A stretch of DNA of 64,000 nt from Psychrobacter immobilis (GCA_904846145.1 CAJGZL010000001.1:2666001-2730000), one strand, 5' to 3'; positions 8,968-19,414 are shown, numbered from the stretch's first letter. The notes: a model not told the origin generated them from the sequence alone. Numbers and translations are program-made.

Positions 8968-11900
8968 CATTAGTGCTCACAAACTGCGGCAGCTCAACAG
9001 AGATGGCGCTAAAAAAAGCATTAAAAGCGCAGCTAAAGTGCTGATTGCAGACTATGTTAATCAAAATCCCATGCAATCACCTTGTGAGCTGCAGCATCAT
9101 TATGAGGCGATTAACGAGCGATTAGAAAAGGAGTTTGATACTGCGCAAAACTTTCAATTAGCGCGGCGCGGATTTTTAGAATTTGTTCGTGATTATAATA
9201 AAGCCCATCAGCTATACCTCAATGAGCCTGTGGTGCCGATACTGGCAACTCGTGAGCGCCTGACTACTAACTATGACTGGTTTGTGAATGGACGCGCTGT
9301 AGCAGATAGCAGTGCAACTATGATAGATATCTGGCAACGTAAACGGCGATTCTCAATCAACGATTTAGTTGAGGGTCTGATTTATTGCAGCATCATGTAT
9401 GGCGGTGTTAATGATATTGACATATTAAGAGCGCTATATGATTGGCTGTTTAGTGAGCGCCGTGCTTATCAGATTAGTCTGCCAGCAACTGATGGTAAAG
9501 ATAAAGCAGAGCAATTAGCCGTAATACCGCTTAGCGTGCCTGATTATAACTATGGCTGCGCACTGGATAGTAGTGACGACTTGCAGCGCTTTATCGACTA
9601 CGTACCCGACGATATGAGTTTGTGTTTTTTATATGCGCTAAAAGACAAGGACTTGAGTAAGACAAAAATAAAACCATTTAACACCATCATTAATGATATC
9701 TCAAAGACGCTTAAACTCACCAATAAAGATATTGAGCGTCCGCAGCACTCAATGCTTATTAAACATGCCAACTATCACTGGCGGCAGATGGAAGGTAGCT
9801 TAATTGATGGGGCGCTTTCTATTGTTAAACAAGGCGATCTTAAAACCACTGGGCTACCGACTGATAAGCTGAGTCGCTATAACCAAGAAGTTATCAATCC
9901 AAACCCTGAGCCGCTTACATGGTCTGAGTTGTTTGATGCCAGTTATCAGGCGGTAGACAAATCACAGAACAAGCGAAATGCTATAGCTTATCCAAGCTTT
10001 AGCAAAAATCTAATTAAAGAAGTGCAAGATACGCTCAAACTTACCAGAAGCGCTGCTACTTCTACTATCACAACATTAAAGACAGATGCTAGCCAGCCTA
10101 ACGCGCAACGCTTACTTAGCTGGGCGTTATCGCTACTGGATGATCATAGCATTAGATTAAATACCATCAGTAAATATATCGGCTGCATTGGTCGCGATTG
10201 GTTGATGCTGACTATGGATGAGAATATTGGTCAGTGGGAAGGCGACGACTTTGAGGATATCTATGAGCAGATTATTCAAAGTAAAATTAAAGATGGTCGT
10301 AAGACGTCTATGTTATGTAAGTCATCGGAGTTTGAAGATGATACGTCTAGTGATATAGATGATGATAAAAATGCTACTGGCCAACCGATATCTTATCTTG
10401 ATCGTTTAAAAGACAGTCAGAAATTTACTTATGGACGTCTAAAAGCCTTTCACGATCATCAACGTACTCACTTTGATGCACCTTACGTATACTTCCCTTG
10501 GGGTAACAACCGACAAGTGGTTAAAGCCGAAATGGTGTCACCACATGTATATCGCGCAATGAAAAGATACATCCAATCATCGAAGTTAGAAGTTGAGCAA
10601 AAGCAACTTTGTTTGATTGTTTTAGCACTTGTTTATCGCACTGGTATGCGAATTAATGAAATTATTGGTATTAAGGTTAGTGACATTGCAGATATAGGGC
10701 TTATTAATGGTCGAATGGTTGAAGTACCTAAAATAATACTTAAACCCAACCGTTATCGTAGGCTTAAAAGCAGTAGTGCCAAAAGAGTAATACCGATAGA
10801 TAGTCTTTTCAAGGATGACGAGTTAAAACAGTTCATAACATTCTATTATCAGCAAAAAAGGTTAAAGCGGCGTTATTTATTCTCACAAGGCTCGGGTGAC
10901 CAGCCACTGCCAGCAGTGCTTTTTAGTAATATGATGAAAATTATATGGGACAGGCTGCTTATCACGCATGATTTTACCTTTCATAGCTTTCGGCATACTA
11001 CGATTAGTCATCTTGCACTAGTGTTGAGCGACTCACCACTGGCTCAGGTGGTCACAGACTATGATAAAAAGCATGGCGACAATATCATTAAGGCAATACT
11101 TGGTAATAATAAAGAGCAGAGCATTTGGTTTGGGCTGGCAAGTCTTGCAGGGCATCTAACGCCAGATACTACGTTTGAACATTACATTCATACCGCGCAT
11201 CTGCTGGCTGGTTGGCAAAATAGTGAAGCTAAGCTTGCTATACCGATAACAGTGTTTGAGATGGTAACAGGTATTGGTTATCAGACGATAAATAGACAAG
11301 ATGGCAGAGCTTATAGTCCTAGCACCAAACAAACTAATCTTGTTAAGATGCGTGGCTATTTAATCAATAAGGTTGCGAGTAAAGAGTCTCTTCTCTCTTA
11401 TAACAGAACACCAGCTAATACAGATTATGAGCAAAACACACAAAATGACGCAGCGAATACTCGACCGTCTATATTTATCCATCCTAAAATTTATGATGTG
11501 ATTGCATTCTTGAAAGAGCTTCAAAAAATAAGCATTGATAAAAGAGCAGAGCGGTTGGTAAAGGTCGCACTTTGGCATGGTATTCCTATCCATGAAGGTA
11601 GACAGATTTACGATAGAGCCAGTCAAATTTTTTCTGATGATAGGTTGCTTTTAAGTGCGCCGACGGGACATAAAAATCAAGAGGTTTTAGTCAAAGCGTT
11701 TGATCGTGCGTATCAGATGTCAACTGATAAACCTGATGAACTAAAGTTATTTGTGGATATATTTTCTGTTAAACAAAACTTAAACACCTCATCGATTCAT
11801 TTTGGCATTAAAGAGACCCAGCTTGAGATGCTACAGCATTTTGTGACAGTAGGTTGTCAGCTTATCGATGCCAGTCATTGGCAGATTAGAGCGCATAGTG

Positions 11901-12118
11901 AGCAAGCAGCAAGAGATATTAAAAAAGAACTAGGACTCGATAGCTCAATACGTGTCGGTACGCGTGAGAGTTTCCATGGCTATGAAGTGCGGGTAGTACA
12001 GAAAAAGTGTAAGCGGTCTAATAAGAATTTAGCTATGACAGGCAATTATTATGCTTCGTCGAGTGTACTTAAATATTTTGGCTATCTTGTTATGTTATTG
12101 GTTGAAGATAACCCCTAG
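8960..12118 (+). CDS. Large tyrosine recombinase / site-specific integrase with intact active site
   Basis: About 1052 aa with a central tyrosine-recombinase domain: Arg564 (YRTGMRINEIIG), Lys region (RLKSSSAKRVIP), H675-S-F-R678-H, H732 (LAGHLT) and nucleophile Tyr742 (HYIHT). The frame could open at a TTG at 8945, but the ATG at 8960 has a GAGG site about ten bases upstream and overlaps the previous stop by 8 bases, a typical coupling signal. About 300 residues follow the catalytic domain, far longer than usual phage integrases. It most likely catalyses movement of the element that carries the neighbouring genes. Confidence 0.8.
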   Translation: MDNISAHKLRQLNRDGAKKSIKSAAKVLIADYVNQNPMQSPCELQHHYEAINERLEKEFDTAQNFQLARRGFLEFVRDYNKAHQLYLNEPVVPILATRERLTTNYDWFVNGRAVADSSATMIDIWQRKRRFSINDLVEGLIYCSIMYGGVNDIDILRALYDWLFSERRAYQISLPATDGKDKAEQLAVIPLSVPDYNYGCALDSSDDLQRFIDYVPDDMSLCFLYALKDKDLSKTKIKPFNTIINDISKTLKLTNKDIERPQHSMLIKHANYHWRQMEGSLIDGALSIVKQGDLKTTGLPTDKLSRYNQEVINPNPEPLTWSELFDASYQAVDKSQNKRNAIAYPSFSKNLIKEVQDTLKLTRSAATSTITTLKTDASQPNAQRLLSWALSLLDDHSIRLNTISKYIGCIGRDWLMLTMDENIGQWEGDDFEDIYEQIIQSKIKDGRKTSMLCKSSEFEDDTSSDIDDDKNATGQPISYLDRLKDSQKFTYGRLKAFHDHQRTHFDAPYVYFPWGNNRQVVKAEMVSPHVYRAMKRYIQSSKLEVEQKQLCLIVLALVYRTGMRINEIIGIKVSDIADIGLINGRMVEVPKIILKPNRYRRLKSSSAKRVIPIDSLFKDDELKQFITFYYQQKRLKRRYLFSQGSGDQPLPAVLFSNMMKIIWDRLLITHDFTFHSFRHTTISHLALVLSDSPLAQVVTDYDKKHGDNIIKAILGNNKEQSIWFGLASLAGHLTPDTTFEHYIHTAHLLAGWQNSEAKLAIPITVFEMVTGIGYQTINRQDGRAYSPSTKQTNLVKMRGYLINKVASKESLLSYNRTPANTDYEQNTQNDAANTRPSIFIHPKIYDVIAFLKELQKISIDKRAERLVKVALWHGIPIHEGRQIYDRASQIFSDDRLLLSAPTGHKNQEVLVKAFDRAYQMSTDKPDELKLFVDIFSVKQNLNTSSIHFGIKETQLEMLQHFVTVGCQLIDASHWQIRAHSEQAARDIKKELGLDSSIRVGTRESFHGYEVRVVQKKCKRSNKNLAMTGNYYASSSVLKYFGYLVMLLVEDNP

Positions 12119-12529
12119 GAAAAAGCTAATATAATGTATATATCATTCCTAGTATTCTGAAATAAATATATAAGGTTCAAATTAGAAGCCTCACAGTTAT
12201 CTTTTAAAGATCATAAGAATAGCTTTCCCCATTTTCCTATAAAGTTATATTATAGGGAACATCAAAAGTCTTTTAAATTCAATCGTCACAGCCCTTGCTT
12301 TCCTAGTTTCCCCTTTTTCCCCACAATGCCTGATGTAAGATGTATCAACCAAAGTGGTTTGTTATATTAATAGTTGCTTAAGCAAACCTGATTACGGGAT
12401 AATTCAAGCCAAGTAGAATTCCGAACTTAATTCTAAAGGATCTCGGTAACTCATTGCTGTTTATCCAAGTTATAATGATCAAAATAATGTTCGGGCTTAG
12501 TTAATTACTATTAGAAATAGGTTGATTGA
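12119..12529. other. Intergenic region, 411 bases, with pyrimidine-rich repeats upstream of the Avs-like gene
   Basis: No coding frame seen. CTATAA and TTATAG near 12237-12255 form a small palindrome. TTTCCCCATTTTCCTA at 12224-12239 matches, in inverted orientation with one mismatch, 17071-17086 on the far side of the next gene. Another C/T-rich tract (CTTTCC, TTTCCCC, TTCCCC) lies at 12298-12322. The promoter of the Avs-like gene should be in the last 100 bases, but no clear box pair is evident. Confidence 0.5.
12224..12239. repeat. Left copy of a 16-bp inverted repeat flanking the Avs-like gene
   Basis: TTTCCCCATTTTCCTA here versus TTTCCCTATTTTCCTA as the reverse complement of 17071-17086: 15 of 16 bases match. 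This may mark the ends of a cargo segment, or simply reflect island-wide pyrimidine-rich motifs. Confidence 0.4.
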
Positions 12530-15500
12530 ATGATAGATCTAGATTTTAGAACAATACGTAACCACGATGGTAGCCAAGATAATGGCTTTGAAGAGTTAGT
12601 ATGTCAATTAGCCCATTTAGAGAAACCATCCAATGCCGACTACTTTGTTCGCAAGGACGGAGGTGGTGGTGACGCTGGGGTTGAGTGTTTTTGGAAACTG
12701 CAAGATGCTTCAGAACATGGCTGGCAAGCGAAGTATTTCCTAGATCCTCTTTCCACTAATCAATGGGGACAGATTAACGAGTCAGTCGAGACTGCCCTAG
12801 AGAAGCATCCTAAGCTAACTAAATACTATGTGTGTATACCTAGGGATCTAAATGATAGTCGTAAAACAGGAAAGGGCGGTAAAGTCGTTAAAAGCTCGCT
12901 TGATATATGGAACGAACATGTAGAGAGATGGCTTGCTTTAGCCTCAAGCAAAGATATGCAAGTTGAATTTATCCTATGGGGCAAACATGAAATATCTATA
13001 CAATTACAACGTGATCAACCAAAGTATGCTGGACGAGCAAGATACTGGTTTGGAACGCCTGTCTTAACTAGAGACGACTTTGAAAGACTGACTCGGCTAT
13101 CAGCGCAGTCTTTAGGTGAGCGATATACACCAGAATTTCATGTAGATTTACCTATTGCTGAAGTATTCAAGGCACTTGGTGAACCTAAGTATTGGCACGC
13201 TATAGTCAGTAAGAATATTAGCAAATGGATTAAAGGTTTTTCTGAAAAATTAGATTCAATAAGACGAGAGATACCTCAAGATAGACTAAACGAAGTTGAT
13301 TTCGTTGATGATTATGTGTCGATAAAGTCAGAATTACTACAGCATCTTAAAGAAGGTCTTGTTAATACCAAAATATTGCTATGCCTGAATAAGTTAAACG
13401 CATTAGATTCAAAAATAATGGATTACTTCGATGTAATTAATAAGCGTAAAATGCCAATTAGTGAACTTGATATAACAATTAATGAATATGTAGTTGATTT
13501 ACAAGAAACAAATAATGCTTTGATAAGTTTTTTCAATTCTCGTGATTTTAAGGCCTCTTTACAAAATGCTTTGTTATTAGCAGGTGAGGCGGGTATTGGA
13601 AAGTCTCATTTACTTTGCGATATAACATTGAGGCGGTTAGCAAATAACTTACCTACGGTATTTATGTTAGGTCAACATTATGAGGGTGGAGATCCAGTAA
13701 TCGCACTTAAAAAGAGTATGGATTTATCGGACATTTCTGATGATATGTTCTTGGGTGCGTTAGATGCATCAGGCGAAGGTGCAAGAGGTAAAGCACTGAT
13801 TATCATTGATGCTATTAATGAAGGTAGAAATAGAGAAGATTGGTCAAATTATCTTGCTGTATTAATAAATAAAATATCAGAGTTTCCTAATATAAAAATT
13901 ATATTAAGCTGTAGAAGTACATATTTGGACTGGTTGATTCCTGAAGGACTAACAGATAGTACATTAATGAAGATCACTCATCAAGGATTTAAGGGTTTTG
14001 AGCATAAAGCTTCTGCTATCTACTTAAGCAAACAAGGTATATCGAAGCCTAGTGCACCTATTCTTTCTCCAGAGTTTAGTAATCCATTATTTCTTAAGAT
14101 CTGTTGTAAAGCTATCAAAGATCAAGGGCTAGATTCATTTCCTAAAGGTTTAAAAGGGATTACGGATTTACTCAATTTCTATATAAACAATATAGAGCGC
14201 ACTGCATGCAGAGTAAAAAGATATAGAAAAGGTGAATGTATTGTTAATAAGACATTTAATGCATTAGCATTAAAGCTATATCCAGACCATCAATTTGGTT
14301 TAAAGCTAAGTGAAGCAATGACTTTGATCAACGGAATGGATTCAAGGCCTGACCCTAATAATACGCTTTTTGACTTACTACTTCACGAAGGTGTCATAGC
14401 CGAAGATGTGATATTTAACGAGGTTAGCCAAAAGGTAGATATACCTGTCATACGATTTACTTATGAAAGATTTAGTGATTATTTTATTGCTAATAGTTTA
14501 TTAGATAGTGTAAACAAAGCCGATTTAAAACAAGCGTTTTCTGACAGCGGTATTTTTGCTCCAATCATAGACCGTAAGAGCTATTCTGCATATGCAGGTA
14601 TTTTTAATGCACTAGCAACTATCATTCCTGAAAAGTATAGTTTAGAAATGATAGATATATTGCCTGCTAGTTCTATAGTAGTTAATTATTTTTTAGATGA
14701 TATATTTATAGAAACAATTTTATGGAGAAGCCCTCAATCCTTTACTAGTAGGACGTTTAAGGTTTTTAATGAAATACCTAATGACGGTTATGACTCTATT
14801 CAGTTAGATACATTGCTAGCCCTGTCGACGGAGCCAACACATCCTTGGAACGGTGAGCTCATTCATCTCAATCTGATTAATAAAAGTTTACCTGAAAGGG
14901 ATAGGTTTTGGTCTACCTTTATTGCTATTGCAGATGATAAAAACGATGATAGTGGAGAAGAGTCTAATCTAAGAGCACTTATAGAATGGGCATATTCGGG
15001 TTCTCTAACAGATGTAGATGAAGAACGTATACGATTATGTGCGGTCGTACTCATTTGGATGACATCTACGTCTAATAGAGTCATCCGTGATCAAGCCACT
15101 AAATCAGCTGTTAGATTATTGTCTGTGTATCCGAAGCTCATCATTGGGTTGTTTGATAAGTTTAAAGAAGTTGATGACCTATATGTTATCGAGCGGTTAT
15201 ATGCAATAGCTTATGGTGCGATTACTAATAGTAGTGATATTCAATATTTGCGAGAAATAGCTCAATGGATATGGAAAAATGAATTTGAGAATGGTCAACC
15301 GACCCCACATTTGCTATTGAGAGATTATGCCCGTGGGATTATGGAATTCGCATTACATAAGGATCAAATAGACACCAGTATCAATCCTGAAATATTTCGT
15401 CCCCCGTATACAAGCAGTTGGCCACTAGATATTCCTACTAAAGGAGAATTAGACGAATACTTAGGGCAGGGCTTTTCAAGAATTAAAAGCTCTGTGTTAA

Positions 15501-17029
15501 GTGGTGATTTTAATAAATATACTATGAGCGATGTTCATAAATGGAACCCAACACCAATTGATGAGAGCGAACCTCAAAATGCTTACCAGCTTCAAGTACA
15601 GTTTGCCGAAAAAATAGAAGACCCTACTCTTAAAGAAAAATTATTAGCTCATTTGGATGAAAAAAAGACCAAAGATGAAATGCCGTTCGTATTTGACTTA
15701 GAAAGTTTTCAGAAGGACTTAAAAGAACAGGCAACAGCTGACAATGAACTAACAGAGTTAGATAGATTAAAAATCGAAATTAAAGAATCTCTTTCAAATG
15801 AAGATTTTGAAGTTTTCAGATGGGTAATGGGACTTGGTAGAAGTGAACAAATAGGTACTTTTAGTCGTAAATCAGCACAAAGATGGGTTTGTAAACGAGC
15901 TTTTGAACTAGGTTGGACAGCAGAACTCTTCGATGATTTCGAACGTAATTATCTCGGTTATACCAGTCGTATGGAGAATAAAGTTGAACGAATTGGTAAA
16001 AAATACCAATGGATAGCACTATATGAGTTTTTGGCTCATTTAGCTGATAATTGCCTCTATATTGGTGCGGGCTACGCTGATGTAGATGATTCTCAATACT
16101 ATGGACCTTGGCAACTGTACAAACGTGATATCGACCCAACCTTTATTCCTCGTCAAACTAATAGGCATACTTGGAATGAAGAGGAGACCACCAGTTGGTG
16201 GCAACCTAATAATTTTAGATTGGAAGGTGGAAATTTAGATGAACTACAAGATTGGTTGTGGTCTGAAAATAACCTACCTGATTTTAAAAATTTATTAGAA
16301 GTTACAGATTCCAGTAATATACAGTGGTTAGTTTTGAAAAATGAAACGCATCAACGTAGGGATCCACTTGAAGATAACGATACGATTCCTTATCAGGATG
16401 TATGGTATAGAATTAACAGCTGTATCGTCAAAAAAACTGATGTTGAAAAATTTAGGGAAATGATAGGTAATAGGTTTTTATGCAGTCCCTCTATACTAGA
16501 ACATAGTACGTCGCATCAATCTTATTTCAGAGAGTATCCATGGCATTGTGTTCATAATAATTATAATAGTTGGAAAGCTACATTTGACAATGAGAATACT
16601 TCCAATTTGGAGCAACTGATACCTATTGTAGAATATGAATGGGAGATGGGTGGTAGAGAGCAGTCTTTATTAGATTCAATATCCATTTATGTACCCGCTA
16701 AAGAGATCGTGACAGGGTTAAGTCTTTCTCCGAATTTAGAACAATATGGTCATTGGATTAACGATAATGAAGAGTTAGTATTTTTCGATCCAAGTATGAA
16801 TGAAAAGGGTTCTCCCTCTGCATTGATACAAACTGATATATTGTTCGAGTGGCTTGAAGAGAATGATCTACAACTTATTTGGCTAGTAGGTGGTGAGAAA
16901 CAGCTATTTACAGGAAGTGTTTCTAACTTCTTCGGGAGATTAGTTTTTAGTGGGTTTTATACATTGACTGAGAATGGTATTGAAGGGAATGATTTATGGT
17001 TTAATCGTGAGGAACCTGGAGTGCAGTAA
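12530..17029 (+). CDS. Avs/AVAST-like STAND NTPase with N-terminal Mrr-type nuclease domain
   Basis: A 1499-aa predicted anti-phage protein. Residues 1 to about 160 carry a Mrr-like PD-(D/E)XK signature: FEELVCQL, GGD48-AGVE52, then W-Q66-A-K68. A P-loop is at 352-359 (GEAGIGKS) and a Walker B at 424-431 (IIIDAINE); the D-A-x-N-E form is typical of STAND NTPases in Avs proteins. An ILSCRSTYL strand resembles a sensor. The C-terminal about 800 residues, where Avs proteins bind phage proteins, show no repeat I can name. Size and order resemble Avs4-type proteins (nuclease, NTPase, C-terminal sensor), but the subtype is not settled. Expected action: phage-protein binding, oligomerisation and DNA cutting. 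Confidence 0.65.
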   Translation: MIDLDFRTIRNHDGSQDNGFEELVCQLAHLEKPSNADYFVRKDGGGGDAGVECFWKLQDASEHGWQAKYFLDPLSTNQWGQINESVETALEKHPKLTKYYVCIPRDLNDSRKTGKGGKVVKSSLDIWNEHVERWLALASSKDMQVEFILWGKHEISIQLQRDQPKYAGRARYWFGTPVLTRDDFERLTRLSAQSLGERYTPEFHVDLPIAEVFKALGEPKYWHAIVSKNISKWIKGFSEKLDSIRREIPQDRLNEVDFVDDYVSIKSELLQHLKEGLVNTKILLCLNKLNALDSKIMDYFDVINKRKMPISELDITINEYVVDLQETNNALISFFNSRDFKASLQNALLLAGEAGIGKSHLLCDITLRRLANNLPTVFMLGQHYEGGDPVIALKKSMDLSDISDDMFLGALDASGEGARGKALIIIDAINEGRNREDWSNYLAVLINKISEFPNIKIILSCRSTYLDWLIPEGLTDSTLMKITHQGFKGFEHKASAIYLSKQGISKPSAPILSPEFSNPLFLKICCKAIKDQGLDSFPKGLKGITDLLNFYINNIERTACRVKRYRKGECIVNKTFNALALKLYPDHQFGLKLSEAMTLINGMDSRPDPNNTLFDLLLHEGVIAEDVIFNEVSQKVDIPVIRFTYERFSDYFIANSLLDSVNKADLKQAFSDSGIFAPIIDRKSYSAYAGIFNALATIIPEKYSLEMIDILPASSIVVNYFLDDIFIETILWRSPQSFTSRTFKVFNEIPNDGYDSIQLDTLLALSTEPTHPWNGELIHLNLINKSLPERDRFWSTFIAIADDKNDDSGEESNLRALIEWAYSGSLTDVDEERIRLCAVVLIWMTSTSNRVIRDQATKSAVRLLSVYPKLIIGLFDKFKEVDDLYVIERLYAIAYGAITNSSDIQYLREIAQWIWKNEFENGQPTPHLLLRDYARGIMEFALHKDQIDTSINPEIFRPPYTSSWPLDIPTKGELDEYLGQGFSRIKSSVLSGDFNKYTMSDVHKWNPTPIDESEPQNAYQLQVQFAEKIEDPTLKEKLLAHLDEKKTKDEMPFVFDLESFQKDLKEQATADNELTELDRLKIEIKESLSNEDFEVFRWVMGLGRSEQIGTFSRKSAQRWVCKRAFELGWTAELFDDFERNYLGYTSRMENKVERIGKKYQWIALYEFLAHLADNCLYIGAGYADVDDSQYYGPWQLYKRDIDPTFIPRQTNRHTWNEEETTSWWQPNNFRLEGGNLDELQDWLWSENNLPDFKNLLEVTDSSNIQWLVLKNETHQRRDPLEDNDTIPYQDVWYRINSCIVKKTDVEKFREMIGNRFLCSPSILEHSTSHQSYFREYPWHCVHNNYNSWKATFDNENTSNLEQLIPIVEYEWEMGGREQSLLDSISIYVPAKEIVTGLSLSPNLEQYGHWINDNEELVFFDPSMNEKGSPSALIQTDILFEWLEENDLQLIWLVGGEKQLFTGSVSNFFGRLVFSGFYTLTENGIEGNDLWFNREEPGVQ

Positions 17030-17287
17030 TGTTTTCTGTTTAGTGTTTATAGAACCCAAATCTAATCATTTAGGAAAATAGGGAAAATAGGAAAGTAAGT
17101 TATGAAAATCATGCTATATATGACTTATAGCGCTTTCCCCTTTCAAGGATAAAAAGGCAATCGAGGAAAGTTAGCTTCATGATAGCCGTTGATTTTCCTG
17201 ACTTGCCTAATGGGTTTGAATATAGGAAAGTTGGCTAGGGTAGAAGTAACAAGCTGTCTAGCTAATGCTTTCCCATTCCCCCCTCCC
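17030..17287. other. Intergenic region with iteron-like repeats between convergent genes
   Basis: Contains three copies of an AGGAAAGT motif in the same orientation: TAGGAAAGTAAG at 17088-17099, GAGGAAAGTTAGC at 17163-17175 and TAGGAAAGTTGGC at 17223-17235. Inverted CTTTCCC forms occur near 17131 and 17271. TAGGAAAATAGGGAAA at 17071-17086 is the partner of the inverted repeat at 12224. It sits next to the DUF3987 gene, so a replication-associated or excision site of the island is possible. Confidence 0.4.
17071..17086. repeat. Right copy of a 16-bp inverted repeat flanking the Avs-like gene
   Basis: TAGGAAAATAGGGAAA is the reverse complement of the 12224-12239 repeat with one mismatch. The two copies lie about 300 bases before and 40 bases after the Avs-like coding sequence. 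Confidence 0.4.
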
Positions 17288-19414
17288 TTATCCAGCATTT
17301 AACAATTCAGGTCTTACTTGTATGGTTCTAGCCTTGCCACTAGTTATGATTTTGATATAACTCTCGCTTTCTAATACCTCGGCTATCAACTCAAAGTTAT
17401 GCTTTTTCCGTAAGTGCTTAGGATTAACCTTACTTTGAGCCGTTGAGTAAGCCAGTTGATTGACTGACTGTCTATTACAATACTTGACTAGCCAGCCTAT
17501 GAGCTTTTGCGCGTCATTATCTCCAGCTTGGGGCTTGTCGGTGTATCTTATGCGCTCACTCATTGAGTAGTCAGTCAGTAATGTGGCTCTATGTATGTCA
17601 TCAGCAGATATGAAGCGCTGGCCATTGAAGTAAGCCAGTATTGAGGCGATACGACTGGCATTTTCATGTAAGCGTCTGGCATAGCTTGCGTATTTCTCAA
17701 GCTGACCGCCTTTGCATAATTGGCGCTCTTTAGCGGTTTGGTAGTCTGCTAATGCTTTTCTAGCTTGTCTGTTCTCAAAGGGCATATCAAATCGGATAAT
17801 CCTACCCTCGTCGTCAGTTCTGATAATGCCTTGGCTAGGGTCTAGTAACTCACGGCACCGCTGCCAGTAGGCTTGTAATCGAGTATCAAGGTTAGGCTTA
17901 GCGTCTAGCCTTTCATCAGTGTTATAAACGAGCTTACCATTCATATTGTCAGGAAAGGCGAACAAAAAGCGTGGCAACAATCCTTGTTCATTCATAGCGT
18001 TATCATTGAGTGCTTCAGCTATGACAGACGGCTGCCCTTGTAAGTCGAGCGTAAACCGAACCCCGTTCATACTGTTTTGCTCTATGCTGTCGTAGCGCGG
18101 TGATAGAAGCCTATCAAATGAACCATCACTCCATATATCGCACAGCTGGCTTATGTTACTTTTTGCCGTGTCACTGGTTAAGCTATAACCACCTAAAAAC
18201 AAGGCAGCTTCAGCTGTTGACCATGCTATATCTCTAGTATTTCCGATCAGCATATGGTCTAAAAAGCCTTGGATAGTGCCAGATTTAACCAAAAGTATGG
18301 TTTGCTTAGGTTTGGGGTTTTCAAGTAACCATAGCTCTAAGTCTTTCTTTAGTGTGCGGGTTTTTTGTGCTTTCCATTCATCTAGCAACTGCCTGTCTTC
18401 CTTGCGTTTGTCTTCTTGATAGCTCACAAGCGCCTTGTGGCTAAAGCCCACAGTTCGACTTTTACCACTACCACTATCGCCTTCAGTAAGTAAAAATAGG
18501 GACACTGGCATAAACTTATCACCTAACACATAAGGCGCGTTGATATACTGCTGAGTAATGGTAGCTAAAGCGCCTAACATGCCATTTCCAGCCATCGCTG
18601 AGGCAACTTGGGCATGATAGATAATGGCTTTTATTGCATCGTAAAGTATATCGCCGTTCTTGCCCCAGGCTTCTATCGGGTAGGGTGTGGCTTTGCTGTC
18701 AGGGTCGCCTATATTGCCCAGCTCTCCCCATGCTTCAGCTAGCAAGTCTTTGATGATCGTTTCAGGGTCATTTAAAACATCATCAAGCGTCTGGTAATTA
18801 TCGAACGATAGCAATAAGTCAAAAGTAGTAATAATAGCTTTGACGTTTACCCCTAGCAGTGGCTTAGTTACTTCATCTTTTTTATCAATGGTAGTAGTAA
18901 CAATAACTTGCTTAACCTCAGCAAAGTGCTTGACCATGCTATTAAAGCCGTATGGATTAAGGCTAACTAAGATGTTGATATTAAGCCCTTGCTTAACTGC
19001 CATTGCATCATAAAGCTGTACCGCTTCATCTAAACTACTAACGGCATGCCATTCACTATCTAAGCTTAAATTACCGATAATAAAAGCACTGGGCTGGCTT
19101 GGGTCTGTTACTTCTATGCGTTCATTGTCATAAATAGCTAGGTTAGCAGGCTGGTAACTATTATCATGCATTACTAGTAACACCTTGCCATCCGTATTTA
19201 TTATCTCACCTTTTTTATCACCATTAATAACGCTAAAACCACCTTCTAGATGTAGAAGCTTATTGTCTTGTTTAAGCTCTAATAGTTTCTTTAATATCGG
19301 ATCATCTGATATACTTAGAATTGTAGATTGATTTGCGCCAGCTAACAAACTACTTAGTCCCGTGTTGTCCGCATGGGGCTTTTCTTTTTTAATCGTTATC
19401 ATTTTGACCTCCAT
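17288..19414 (-). CDS. DUF3987 (YfjI-type) island protein with P-loop
   Basis: 708 aa. The central part carries a P-loop (LTEGDSGSGKSRTVGF) followed by a helix rich in Glu/Lys, typical of DUF3987 proteins of P4-like islands and satellites, which take the place of a primase/helicase. The N-terminal 250 residues are variable, with a TOPRIM-like look (VLLVMHDNSYQPANLAIYDNE) that I cannot confirm. It overlaps the AlpA-like gene by 26 bases and belongs to the minus-strand operon of the island. Exact biochemical activity is unknown for the family. Confidence 0.75.
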   Translation of the reverse strand: MEVKMITIKKEKPHADNTGLSSLLAGANQSTILSISDDPILKKLLELKQDNKLLHLEGGFSVINGDKKGEIINTDGKVLLVMHDNSYQPANLAIYDNERIEVTDPSQPSAFIIGNLSLDSEWHAVSSLDEAVQLYDAMAVKQGLNINILVSLNPYGFNSMVKHFAEVKQVIVTTTIDKKDEVTKPLLGVNVKAIITTFDLLLSFDNYQTLDDVLNDPETIIKDLLAEAWGELGNIGDPDSKATPYPIEAWGKNGDILYDAIKAIIYHAQVASAMAGNGMLGALATITQQYINAPYVLGDKFMPVSLFLLTEGDSGSGKSRTVGFSHKALVSYQEDKRKEDRQLLDEWKAQKTRTLKKDLELWLLENPKPKQTILLVKSGTIQGFLDHMLIGNTRDIAWSTAEAALFLGGYSLTSDTAKSNISQLCDIWSDGSFDRLLSPRYDSIEQNSMNGVRFTLDLQGQPSVIAEALNDNAMNEQGLLPRFLFAFPDNMNGKLVYNTDERLDAKPNLDTRLQAYWQRCRELLDPSQGIIRTDDEGRIIRFDMPFENRQARKALADYQTAKERQLCKGGQLEKYASYARRLHENASRIASILAYFNGQRFISADDIHRATLLTDYSMSERIRYTDKPQAGDNDAQKLIGWLVKYCNRQSVNQLAYSTAQSKVNPKHLRKKHNFELIAEVLESESYIKIITSGKARTIQVRPELLNAG

